Origin: Zygaena filipendulae | Lineage: Eukaryota > Arthropoda > Insecta > Lepidoptera > Zygaenidae | DNA: 64,000 nucleotides | NCBI GenBank assembly: GCA_907165275.2 | Contig: OU015654.1 | Span: 141,501 to 205,500, forward strand | Reading direction: 5' to 3' | The notes under the pieces: generated by a model | What the model was told of the DNA's origin: nothing | Seen by the model: only the letters and a program-made list of their open reading frames with translations | Databases searched by the model: none | Program-made: the position numbers and the translations under genes | Shown here: positions 54,511 through 64,000 of the stretch, in pieces | How positions within the stretch are numbered: the first letter of the stretch is position 1 | Layout of the letters: the number at the start of each line of letters is the position of its first letter

Positions 54511-54899
54511 ATATATAACAAAAAAAAAATTACATCAGCTCCTGCCACTAGTTTTTAAGCAACCATGTAAGAACAAATAAATAAATTAAAAAAAAAAAAT
54601 CATACTTATAAATTTTTTTGGTGTACGTATACCTCATTCCGTGCATTATAGGCGTTAGTGTTACATGACGAGGTAATGTCGTGTAGTCTTGATACCTTGA
54701 TACCTTACTTGGAATTCGCAATGTTTGCTCTGAAGCCGTACTCCGCCGAATAAATGAATGAATTAGTCTAATTTTGCCTCACATTTGTACAACACCGCAT
54801 ATTTATAAAGCAATTACTCGTGTAATATACGTCTATGTACATACGTGATATACGTATACAAATAAAACCCAATTAACGATTGTGTATTTAAGCATAATT

Positions 54900-55090
54900 A
54901 AACGGATGTGTTTTCAGCACGCGCCGGGCGCGGCGGGGGAGGGGCGCGGGGGGGCGGCGGGGGAGGGGCGGGAGGGGGCGCTAATCGTCCTCTCTCGAAC
55001 GGGGGGGCGAAAAAACAATAAGCGGGAACCGATCGGCGAGGAGCTATCGCTGCAGGGTTGTTCATCTCGCGGAACAGATAACAACTAGTT
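54900..55090. promoter_or_regulatory. GC-rich island, putative conserved element
   Basis: Duplicate GGGGGAGGGGCGGGAGG-type runs (quadruplex-prone) precede GGCGCTAATCGTCCTC and ACCGATCGGCGAGGAGCTAT. Confidence 0.33.
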
Positions 55091-55344
55091 TATAGTCAAC
55101 ACTGTTTTATTTATTAAAAACATACATACAGCCGAAACTCCTCCTATTTGGAAGTCGGTTAAAAATTAAAAACAAGGTACAAGTGTTTAGATACTGTTAA
55201 ATTAATATTATGTAGCGTTAGTATTACGTACCCTAGTACATGTGTACCTAGAAGACGCACATTATTATAATTTTAGGGAAAAGTTTCACGAATTTAAATA
55301 AAATATGTTCTATCAAATATATTCAACCAAAATTGATTTATTTA

Positions 55345-55505
55345 ATTGTTGTTGCCCGCGTTTTTTCGCAGGAACTCCAATATGTACCTTATGTCTTTTT
55401 CTGCACCTTTATGCAATATTCTATAACCATCGGTTGAGTAGGTAGTTACGGCATGAAAGAATAATAAACGAACTAACACCCATAAGCATTTATAACATTA
55501 GGATT
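55345..55505 (+). repeat. RTE/SINE-type tail
   Basis: TTGTTGCCCGCGTTTTTTCG, ATGTCTTTTTCTGCACCTTT, ATAACCATCGGTTGAGTAGG and the AGCATTTATAACATTAGGAT end are present. Confidence 0.65.
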
Positions 55506-55610
55506 CATTCATTGGAACATGTAAACCGGTACAACACATGTTCACATATTTAACATATTTCTTTTGTTTGTTCTGAAAAAAGGCAAAAAAAAATTAAAGG
55601 ATTTTTTACA

Positions 55611-55908
55611 TAATAGGCTATTTGACTAATTTTTTTTTATATAATAAAAAAATAATAGACACATATGTTTTGCTCTTTCAGATTAATGAAAATATACTTG
55701 GATAAAGCGCATTAAAGTTTGGGAGTAGGCACTCGTAACGTCACATATAGGTAAAAACTGCACCTGCTACGCCACGTTAACGTCACGCTACATTTCGACT
55801 CAACGCATCTCCGTTATTTTGTGTTTAAAAGAAAAAATACGAGTCTAATATTTTTTTATGAATCTGCAGGACGGACTAAAAAATTTTTTTTTGTCAAATA
55901 GCTTAATA
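55611..55908 (+). repeat. MITE family A copy
   Basis: AATAGGCTATTTGACTAA is mirrored by TTGTCAAATAGCTTAATA; inside are AAAGCGCATTAAAGTTTGG, CGTAACGTCAC, AACGTCACGCT and GGACGGACTAAAAAA. Confidence 0.8.
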
Positions 55909-55934
55909 AGAACTTGGCCTTTAAAAAGTTGGTC

Positions 55935-56065
55935 TACTGCCCTGTCCGGTTGAGGACCCTGCATAGTGCCGTGAGTAATGGCCGCGCGGCCGATAACAAT
56001 CGCCGCCTAATATAAACGACACGATCCGCCCCCGCCCGCCCTGCACGCTCGTTGAATACACATCG
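55935..56065. promoter_or_regulatory. GC-rich island, putative conserved element
   Basis: GTGAGTAATGGCCGCGCGGC, CGATAACAATCGCCGCCTAA and a C-rich end (ATCCGCCCCCGCCCGCCCTG) repeat the island pattern. Confidence 0.35.
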
Positions 56066-56865
56066 CTTCGAGATGCAATGGCTGTAGACAACCGTTTTGT
56101 CTTGTGACGTCAGAGTTTCGATGACTTTAAGAGTTGTTTTCAATTTAATTGTAGAAAATAAAAGTTGATTTAAAAAACAAACACTCTTTATCATGTGTCA
56201 CTGAAGGTAGAATTAGTTCAATTTTCATTTGGAAGTTCCAGTGGCAATCTTCCACCTCTCCATGTTATCATATGTATGTAGTCATCTTGGTGCCATCATC
56301 AGATCAGGTCTATGGTACCCTCCATAACCAGATACATAGAGTTCCCGGGGAAATTCGGAATTGACCAGATGAAACCGCGGGGGAAAGTTGTTATTAAATA
56401 TCTGGGGCAAACACGTGAGATAAATTTGAGTACAGACTTCCTGAAAAATTCTTAAAGTTTACGCGTTTGTTAAAAATTCAGCAAAGATACTTTAAACTTG
56501 CAGATAAATCTCAGCACACAATTTCAAAGTACATTTCAAATGACAATTGAAAACTAGCAGAAAAATTATTACATGAATATTAAAACTAGCTGTTCATTGC
56601 GTGCTTCGGATTTGCGTGCAGGATCCTTGGAATATCCCATGAGTAAATCGAGATGTATGCGCCAAGTTCCATCCAAATTCATTTAGTCGTTAGGCGTCCA
56701 TCATGTTCACAAACTTTGATTTGTTTTTATTTTACGTTTTTATTTCTACGAAAGTCTAATATTTCATTGTGTTATTAATTAATTAGTTATCTTTAAGAAA
56801 GTCGTGTTCGCCTGACATTGTTTAATACCATGTCGGGTTATGTGTTAAAGAATAATAATTTTAAA
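56066..56865. other. Spacer with a worn RTE-type tail
   Basis: A degraded tail (56335-56395: GAGTTCCCGGGGAAATTCGG, GATGAAACCGCGGG) is the only recognised repeat. Confidence 0.45.
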
Positions 56866-57004
56866 ATAAACTAGACGCCGATAAGCAATAACATGTTAAC
56901 CCATGTAATTAAGTTATTGATACTGAACGCTTTAGTAAGAGTTATAGAACGTCAAAATTTATCCAGTGTGGGTAAACATACTATTTATTGCCCATCTATG
57001 TCCA
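56866..57004 (+). repeat. MITE family D, internally deleted
   Basis: The left GACGCCGATAAGCAATAACA and right end TATTGCCCATCTATGTCCAA are those of 42490-42732, with a shorter centre. Confidence 0.75.
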
Positions 57005-57027
57005 AATATGATATTTATGATATACTA

Positions 57028-57200
57028 GCTGTCCCACGCGTTTTCACCCGTGGTATTTTCGGAGTTCCTGTGGGAATTTTGAAATAAATAGTACTCTATA
57101 CCACTCAGAACTACCATAGCTTAGTATAAGTAAAAGAATTTTCAAAATCGGTTCAGTAGATCCAGATATTACCCCCTATAACGTCACAAATTCACAAGAT
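57028..57200 (+). repeat. RTE/SINE-type tail
   Basis: TACTAGCTGTCCCACGCGTT, TTTCAAAATCGGTTCAGTAG and ATTACCCCCTATAACGTCAC match the tandem units at 645-1245. Confidence 0.75.
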
Positions 57201-57204
57201 TGAC

Positions 57205-58440
57205 AGGGTATGGACCAAATGCTGCCCAGGAGTAGGACTACCTTGACTGAGTTACTTGCATTGCTTTATATTGAAAAATTAATTTTTTTTCAAAATCGGT
57301 CCCGGAGAAAAAAAATTAACGTCAGTTTTGTTTGTACGTTTTATATAGTATGTATCTTCCCCGATTATTCGAAGACGACTGGACCGATTTGGAAAATTCT
57401 TTTTTTGGTTGAAAGGGTATACTTCCGAGGTGGTACCACTGTCATTAGGTCAGGATCTGATGATGGGATATTGGAGAAATGGAGGGAACTTATCAAATAT
57501 TATAGGCACACCTACCAATTTTGGGTATTTAATATTCCATGCATTTGCTTTCGGAAAGCACCATTTAGTGAAGTGAAACTAATGATGAAGACAACAGATG
57601 ACCAGCGGAACTACTCAATAATAGGTATTTCACAGGTTGCGATTCGATTACTTTAAGGTGGTTGCTGAGCAGTTTATGCTCATCACAGTGCATGTGGTGA
57701 AGTGGAGCTGATAGTGTGTATCAGTAAAACTCCTCAAAAATATACATCCCTCCATCGGGAAAAGCATTTATTTATTGGTATTTATTTTTACCCAATAAAT
57801 AATACCTTTTTTTCCCACGACTCCTAGGATGGAATTAGACGCGCTTTATTTTATTGACTACTACTACTCTTAGGAACATATTGTACTATGTCTACATCCT
57901 GGGCAGCACTTGGTCTATCTTCCATGCAAGTTTATTGTTTCCCAATAAATCTCAACAAAAACTTTTTTTTTCACGACTCCTGGGATAGAATTAGGCGCCC
58001 TTTATTTTACAAACTACTACTATCCTAAGGAACATAATGTACTATGTCTACATCCTGGGCAGCACTTGGTCTATCTTCCATGCAAGTTTATTGTTTCCCA
58101 ATAAATCTCAACAAAAACTTTTTTTTTCACGATTACTGGGATAGAATTAGGCGACCTTTATTTTACAAACTACTACTACCCTAAGGAACATAATGTACTA
58201 TGTCTACATCCTGGGCAGCACTTGGTCTACCTTCCATGCAAGTTTACTGTTTCCCAATAAATCTCAACAAAAACTTTTTTTTTTCACGACTCCTGGGATA
58301 GAATTAGATGCGCTTTATTTTACAGACTACTACTACCCTAAGGAACATAATGTACTATGAATTTATTCTGGGCAGCACTTGGTCCACTCTTCATACAAAG
58401 ATTGGCATTGTCCTTTTATGTCTTTATAATATTAGTATAG
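57205..58440 (+). repeat. Composite repeat with four 156-bp tandem units
   Basis: From about 57805 a unit of 156 bp (CACGACTCCTGGGATAGAAT, CTAAGGAACATAATGTACTA, CTGGGCAGCACTTGGTC) occurs four times; GGGCAGCACT is at 57901, 58057, 58213 and 58370. The block ends TATAATATTAGTATAGAAG. A TGCTGCCCAGGAG at 57220 hints at an inverted partner. Confidence 0.85.
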
Positions 58441-58499
58441 AAGTAGGATAAAAACCAACTTGTAGTTAAGAATAGTAAGTTTTCATTCTTATACCCAGT

Positions 58500-58580
58500 G
58501 AAGATGTGTCGACACCGGCCGGCGCGGTGTCTCGGCCGAGGGCGCACGTCTCGCGCTACACAATTGCATTTGCATACAGA
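58500..58580. promoter_or_regulatory. GC-rich island with ATTTGCAT octamer
   Basis: GACACCGGCCGGCGCGGTGT is followed by ATTTGCAT at 58568-58575, the consensus POU-domain site. Regulatory use is inferred. Confidence 0.33.
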
Positions 58581-58914
58581 TGGAAAACGTCACAGCTGAT
58601 ATTATTTAACACACACGCTACTTTCATCTTGTTAGTATGTATGGATGTAGAACTTACCACTTGTCTTGGAGCTAAATTGTTTCACGGACGACGACACACA
58701 CTCGTTTTGAAGAGTATATACAAATATATTTTTTGTGTGTAATGCCAAATGCAAGATTTAAAGTATATAACTAAACAGATTTCTTTCGCGATTCCATCTC
58801 TATGGAGTTCAAGACTCCCTCAGAAACTCTATGATACGGAAAAACAGTAGGTATTCCATATCACTCAAGGATACTGTAGAGTGAAGCTTTTTCTAGTTAC
58901 TTAATTCTTATAAT

Positions 58915-59135
58915 TACTATTATTATTATTCTTCTTATTCACTTATAAACGTGAAAGTGAGTTTGTTTTTTTTGTTACGCTTTCATGCCTCAACGGCTCA
59001 AGCGATCGTCATTAAATTTTGCACATATGCTGTCAGGGGTACAGAGAAGAACATGAGGTACCCACTTGTTGTCCCGGAATTTCCGCGGGAACTCCGAAAT
59101 TAACGCGGATGAAACCACGGGGGACAGCTAGTATA
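58915..59135 (-). repeat. RTE/SINE-type repeat, reverse
   Basis: GTTTTTTTTGTTACGCTTTC, AATTTTGCACATATGCTGTC, TTTCCGCGGGAACTCCGAAA and CACGGGGGACAGCTAGTA are the reversed signature of a nearly full copy. Confidence 0.8.
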
Positions 59136-59684
59136 TAATAATTTCCCAGAAACAAGTGTATCTGCTAGTAATCAATAGGTGTGAAACAACATTTGTTATT
59201 TATGAACAAACCATTTTTAAGAATTACCTACCTAAAATTAACCAATGAATGAGCATAGAAAATGAAAAACAGACAAGATTTTGCTACTTGGGGCATGGTT
59301 CAAGATGCCTAGGTAGGTTTAGGTGCTAAAGTAAACGGAAAATAAACATGACAAGATCCAGAGTTTGGACCGCACCAGTTGCTTGTCAATAACGCGCCAT
59401 GGATGCGTGTGGACGTAATGAACTGAGCGTGTGAACGAAGCGACGCTTCTCGAAATTAATTTGCTATTAGATTATTTTGTGATTGAATTAGAGAGAAATG
59501 GATATCGGATACGTCTGAGAGGGCGGCTCGGGGGTGCGGGGACGGCGGGGCGGGGTTCAGGCAGGCTGCCACGAATCCCAGTCCATTTATTTTACTTTTA
59601 CACGAGCAAACGAGACCTCTCTCATAATAATTGCGAGGTTATTTAATTATGACGCGAAAAAAGATCTCTCCACCGATTCAGTAC
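59136..59684. other. Spacer with small GC patch
   Basis: 59515-59580 (GAGGGCGGCTCGGGGGTGCG) is GC-rich; no gene is recognised. Confidence 0.4.
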
Positions 59685-59810
59685 GATACTAGCTTTCCCC
59701 GCGGCTCCGCTGGGTGAATTACGGGATCGCCTCGGGAACTAAAGACACAGCTATATTTGTATTGAACCATCGTTTGACAGGAAAAACCAGCCAAATGCAG
59801 ACGGACTACA

Positions 59811-60215
59811 TAAATTGTAGGATTCCTTAACGGGGAAGAATGACATTCAGAGTTAGTAATAAATACAAATTTTTATTTCTGAAATATTCTATAGGTAGGT
59901 ACTAGTTGTTCCTCGTGGTTTTGTCTGCTTTAATTTCGGAGTTCCGCGGGAATTCCGAAATAAAAAGTACCCTCTGTCCTTCTCTGTATCCGTGACAACG
60001 CGTGTAATCAAAATTTCATGAGATTTCATCGACGTTAATTTCGGAGTTCCGCAGGAATTCCAGGATAAAAAGTACCCTCTGTCCTTCTCTGTACCCCTGA
60101 CAACGTGTATGCAAAATTTCATGATGATCGCTTGAGCCGTTAAGACGCGAAAGCGTAACAGACAGACAGACTGACAGAGTTACTTTCGCATTTATAATTA
60201 ATATTAGTAGGTATG
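59811..60215 (+). repeat. Longer repeat with two RTE-type heads
   Basis: AACGGGGAAGAATGACATTC and TATAGGTAGGTACTAGTTGT precede a family head; a second head starts at about 60028 (CATCGACGTTAATTTCGGAG) and the copy ends TTATAATTAATATTAGTAGG. The front part recurs at 63030-63135. Confidence 0.75.
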
Positions 60216-61311
60216 GATTTGATAATTACTGAAAATACTTCGTTAAAATATACTTTCTTATTATTAAATTCTTAATACTTATTATTATATTTAAAGTCGA
60301 ACCACCTTGAATTTTCTCTGAATTTTCCACCAAGTTTGAGGGAATACACTCATTAGGAGAAACCATTTCATTATACATCACATATTACTTAATTTGAAAA
60401 ATATAAGTAAGTATATTTTCAAAAAGTCCTAGCTAAGTATTTTACGACTTTAGAAGCGCATAAATTGCATCAACTATCAGTTTGAATAAAACATTCATTT
60501 TTAAAGTATAAAAATGATTTTTTTTTAAGGTACGCTTGAATAAGTTTTGTAGTATTTTATTCAACACTCATCGTTAGCCCACGGTTTCACTCACACCAAT
60601 TACGGACTTCCCGTAGGAATTCCAGGTTAAAAACACCCTATAGGTACTACACAGGAACAGTAGTGATATAGGTACCTACCTGTAAGTAAAAGTTTTATAA
60701 ATAATAATAATAATAATAATTTATTTCGGACCGTGATCCATAGCGTGTTAGTAACAATAGTAATCAATTTATAATCAGTCAACTAGTTTTTGAATTTATC
60801 TATTACAAAAAAAAAAAACAACACAAAAATCAAACCTTCTCTCTATATACCTCCAAATAATATAATTTACATGTTTTTTTTTTAGTAAAAAATTCTTTTT
60901 TTTACTATTTCTATATCTTAAAAAAAAAGAAGTCCATTGGATTACGTAGAGGTGATGTTAAATTAAAGTTTCGTTGTTATTTTTCCGCGTGGGGTCTGCT
61001 AGACCCCATTTGTCGGGGGGTTAATATATGTAGAAGTAGAAGTATCTCATTTACATTTTTTTAAGAATTCTGTTCGTCCTACATGGATGAGTTTTGATAT
61101 TGAATATAGGCTTCATTGTGTGAATTTAATTCTATTTTTATCGCCATCAATATCCAGCGTGGAACTACTGGCTAGTGTCGCCACTCGCCAGTATCGCGCG
61201 GCGCCCGCTTTATGGCGCATATAAAAACTTTTACAATCAGCCGTGCCCTATAAAACGCGTGCGCCGTGAATTATGGATATTTTAAGCTCATATGTACCGA
61301 CAGGAAAAAGG
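60216..61311. other. AT-rich spacer with a GC island at 61165-61275
   Basis: An (AAT)n run lies at 60700-60720. The island contains CGCTTTATGGCGCATATAAA and CCTATAAAACGCGTGCGCCG, including TTTATGG (Abd-B-like). A worn RTE tail lies at 60575-60640. Confidence 0.4.
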
Positions 61312-61520
61312 TATACCAGATAAGCTGCTCCCCGCAGTTCGACCCGCGTTGATTTCGGAGTTCCCGCGGGAGTTCCAAGATAAAAAGTACCCCATGTTCT
61401 TCTCTGTACCCTTGAAAACGTATAGGCAAAATTTCATGATGATCGGTTGAATAGTTAAGACGAGAAAACATTATAAAGGAACAAATAAAATCCCATTCGC
61501 ATTCACAATAAGTAAGGATT
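61312..61520 (+). repeat. RTE/SINE-type repeat
   Basis: TGCTCCCCGCAGTTCGACCC, TTCCCGCGGGAGTTCCAAGA, TTCATGATGATCGGTTGAAT and TCACAATAAGTAAGGAT are present. Confidence 0.75.
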
Positions 61521-61702
61521 TCCTGCAACTTTTCTCTATGAAATCTGTTCAGCTTAGCAATTTATGCTTCACTATGTAACAAACATTTTAGCATAAAAAA
61601 TATTTAAAATATCTTAGCTAAAGTAATTATTTGCTCCTCAAGCAAAGTATGTACGTGTGATTGGCCCGCCAGGAAATCGTACGCGTTGTTGAATATATCA
61701 TA

Positions 61703-61937
61703 TACTAGCTGTCCCCCGCGATTTCATCCGCGGTAATTTCGGAGTTTCCGCGGAGGTTGCGGGAAAAAAGTACTCTATGTCCTTCAGTTCCCGAAGGAAT
61801 TCCGGGATAAAAACTATCCTATCTTTTAAGTTGGACCATATTATAAATGGTTGCAAAATTTTATCAAAATCCGTTCAGTAGTTTCGGAGTCCATCGCGGA
61901 CAAACAACGTGACACGTGATTTATATATATTAGATAG
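61703..61937 (+). repeat. RTE/SINE-type repeat
   Basis: Reverse partner of the 22972-23437 units: ACTAGCTGTCCCCCGCGATT, GTCCTTCAGTTCCCGAAGGA, TTCAGTAGTTTCGGAGTCCA, ACGTGATTTATATATATTAG. Confidence 0.85.
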
Positions 61938-62984
61938 GTTTTAAGTTATATTTAAATCATTCCAATATTAGTGATTTAGTTGTATAATGTAATCAACATC
62001 CAGCAGCCTCGAGCGCCAGGGGAGATGACGTAGGTGGATTCTACTGTTGTACTATAGTGTGGAAGATAGCTGTGGCCCCACTGGTGGCGCCAGTAAACGT
62101 TTATTTGTGTTTTTATTTATTATTTTCAAACACTCGTCGGTTGACTATTATAATAAAACCGATGTTTGTTTCGTCGTATATTTTGAGGGTCAATATGTAC
62201 CTTAATTCGGCGCTTTCCTTCCTCTATGTGTGAACCACGGCTCAGAGGACAGAGTTACTGGCACATAAGAAAGCCTTTTTATTAGTTGTCAAGTTTTGGT
62301 TTTTAAATTATTGTTTGGAACGCGTGTGAAAAATTATTGATTCTGTATTCTGTTCTGTGGTTTTGGTGAAGAACCTCGCCCTCCGGATAATGAGAATTAT
62401 TTTATTATGTTATTTTCCTTCATCATCTTTCTGAATATTTAAGTAACGCAGCAGCTGCTCCGCGTGTGTTTTTTGTGGACATTTACCTATCGTGCCGTGG
62501 TTCCTGAAAAACCTCTCGCAGTGTCCGTGGGAGGAAGCTAGGAAGGAGTATCACCCCGGTATTACGAGGTAACAAGCTTTGTTAATTATTTTACTTAACC
62601 GACGAGTGTAAAAGAGACATCCAGGCTGTCCGCATACAGTCCACTATTATTTATCGAAGAGTTGCTGGCGTTGCCAACGACTCCGTTATTTTTCATTCTC
62701 CATTTGGTCCATTTTTAGTAACACCGTTTTCAAATTAAATCTATAGTTACTAAAAATCCTAAAAAGTGTGTTTATTTTTTCGAAAAGAAAAAAAAAGAAA
62801 TTATTTATTACCATAACACACATAAAGTAACAATGAACTAAATAATAATGAAAATGTAGAAAATGAAAAGACAAGCCCAAACATCGACTTTTATCACTGA
62901 CTTCAAAACTACAATGTTTAAGTACACGGTCATCCTATTTTGTAATCCTTTAGGATAAAGACATTATAAAATTTCATTATAGAT
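61938..62984. other. Spacer
   Basis: CCCCACTGGTGGCGCCAGTA (62077-62096) is a near-palindromic GC-rich site. No gene is recognised. Confidence 0.45.
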
Positions 62985-63325
62985 AACTAGCTGAGCCCTG
63001 CGGTTTCACCCGCGGTAATTTCAAAGTTGTGGACCACACAAATCGTAGAGTTCCTTAGCGGGGAAGAATGACATTCAGAGTTAGTAATACATTTTTTATC
63101 TCTAAAATATTCTATAGGTAGGTACTAGTTGTTCCTCGTGGTTTTGCCTGCTTTAATTTTGGAGTTCTGCGGTAATTCCGGAATAAAAAGTACCCTATGT
63201 CCTTTTCCGTACCCCTGACAACGTGCATGCCAAATTTTATCCAAATCCGTGCAGCCGTTTTTGCTTGATTGAGTAACAAACATCCAAACATCCACACTTT
63301 CACATTTATAATATTAGTACGATGA
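62985..63325 (+). repeat. RTE/SINE-type head joined to a longer repeat
   Basis: A short head (CTAGCTGAGCCCTGCGGTTT) is cut at about 63027 by a copy of the 59811 repeat (AGCGGGGAAGAATGACATTC, TATAGGTAGGTACTAGTTGT) ending TATAATATTAGTACGAT. Confidence 0.75.
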
Positions 63326-64000
63326 TTGTGCCGGCTAGGGGATATTCCTCTCTGCTTGTTTGCCTTATAGACAATTTTTCTTTAAAGCCATCTATCTCTT
63401 TCACCTTGTGTATCCAAGTTTGTATTCTTAATTACCAACTTTAGATTAAGCCCGTGTACGCGTGTTAGTACTAGTGATATAAATCAAACCGCACTTTGTT
63501 TACGCGCCGTTTGTTGCTACAATACGAGGTGGAGCGGAGTGAGGCGGAGTAAAGGCTAGACCACACGGTGTGATCCCGCCTCGCAACTGTTATTATAGTT
63601 CAAACAGGAATTGGTGAAAATCTACTCATATAGAGTTTAAAAAACAAAATTGTTGACTTAAAAAAAAATAAGCAGTTTCCCACTTCATGTCTAACTCAAC
63701 ATCGGTTTCTACTATTGTTCATTGCATTTTTATTGAATAACGAAATGTTATATTATGTAGCTGATCGAAGCCAAAATCTAGCTTTATGAGAAGTTTCATC
63801 CAAATCTGTTTCACACTTTTACATTCATAGCATTTAAAAATCATCCAAAGCATTAAGAAATTATAAAATTACTAAGGATGATAGGCTTGTTGACAACATT
63901 TTAGTCCATCATGTAGTCAAAAGTATAGGCCAAGTTTTTTTTCGTCTTACCAATGGATTAAATAGAATTTTGATGTTCATGCTCCGGCAATCCTACTTAA
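63326..64000. other. Spacer with GAGGCGGAGT patch
   Basis: 63480-63600 includes GTGGAGCGGAGTGAGGCGGA and GGTGTGATCCCGCCTCGC. No gene is recognised to the window edge. Confidence 0.4.

Noticed and set aside
57210..57656. 148-codon plus-strand frame
   Set aside because: It lies in a composite repeat containing common repeat words and shows no domain.
57805..58400. CRISPR-like array
   Set aside because: The units are contiguous 156-bp tandem repeats without unique spacers, in a eukaryotic genome.

Overview
This window looks like chromosomal DNA of a lepidopteran (moth or butterfly). Three things point there: AT-rich introns and spacers filled with dispersed repeats that end in the TATAATATTAGTA-type tail common in lepidopteran genomes; tRNA-headed SINEs and a moth/butterfly-type CAACACCAGAAGGCATGCA repeat; and an antennal ionotropic receptor of the IR75 type. 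No database search was possible, so family names rest on motif recognition.

Layout: (1) 215-7968, plus strand: the last ten coding exons I can see of connector enhancer of KSR (cnk), a Ras/MAPK scaffold. The first exon here carries the PH domain; SAM, CRIC and PDZ exons would lie left of the window. The exons are extremely GC-rich and padded with Gly/Ala/Pro runs, while the introns are AT-rich and hold MITEs, RTE-like tails, a non-LTR reverse transcriptase fragment and a 600-bp G-free minisatellite. (2) 7969-12270: cnk 3' UTR and repeats. (3) About 12.3-48.7 kb: a gene desert without a recognisable gene. It alternates AT-rich spacer and dispersed repeats with some twenty short GC-rich islands containing homeodomain-like AT cores (for example CAATTGAATAAAG), which look like conserved non-coding or regulatory DNA. 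(4) 48762-54218, plus strand: a 14-exon IR75-type chemosensory receptor with signal peptide, ligand-binding lobes, channel segments and terminal membrane helix, plus one apparent GC-AG intron and one splice junction I could not resolve. (5) 54.2-64 kb: repeats, tandem arrays and a few more GC islands.

The two genes have no evident functional link: cnk is a cytoplasmic signalling scaffold, the IR a chemosensory membrane receptor. Nothing here resembles a new defence or biosynthetic system. The most unusual items are a fold-back MITE whose insertion splits a non-LTR ORF and whose removal with one TAA target copy keeps the frame, two adjacent perfect hairpins with the same ATAG loop, the G-free minisatellite against a cnk splice donor, and two unrelated MITE families that both carry TGACGTCA sites.
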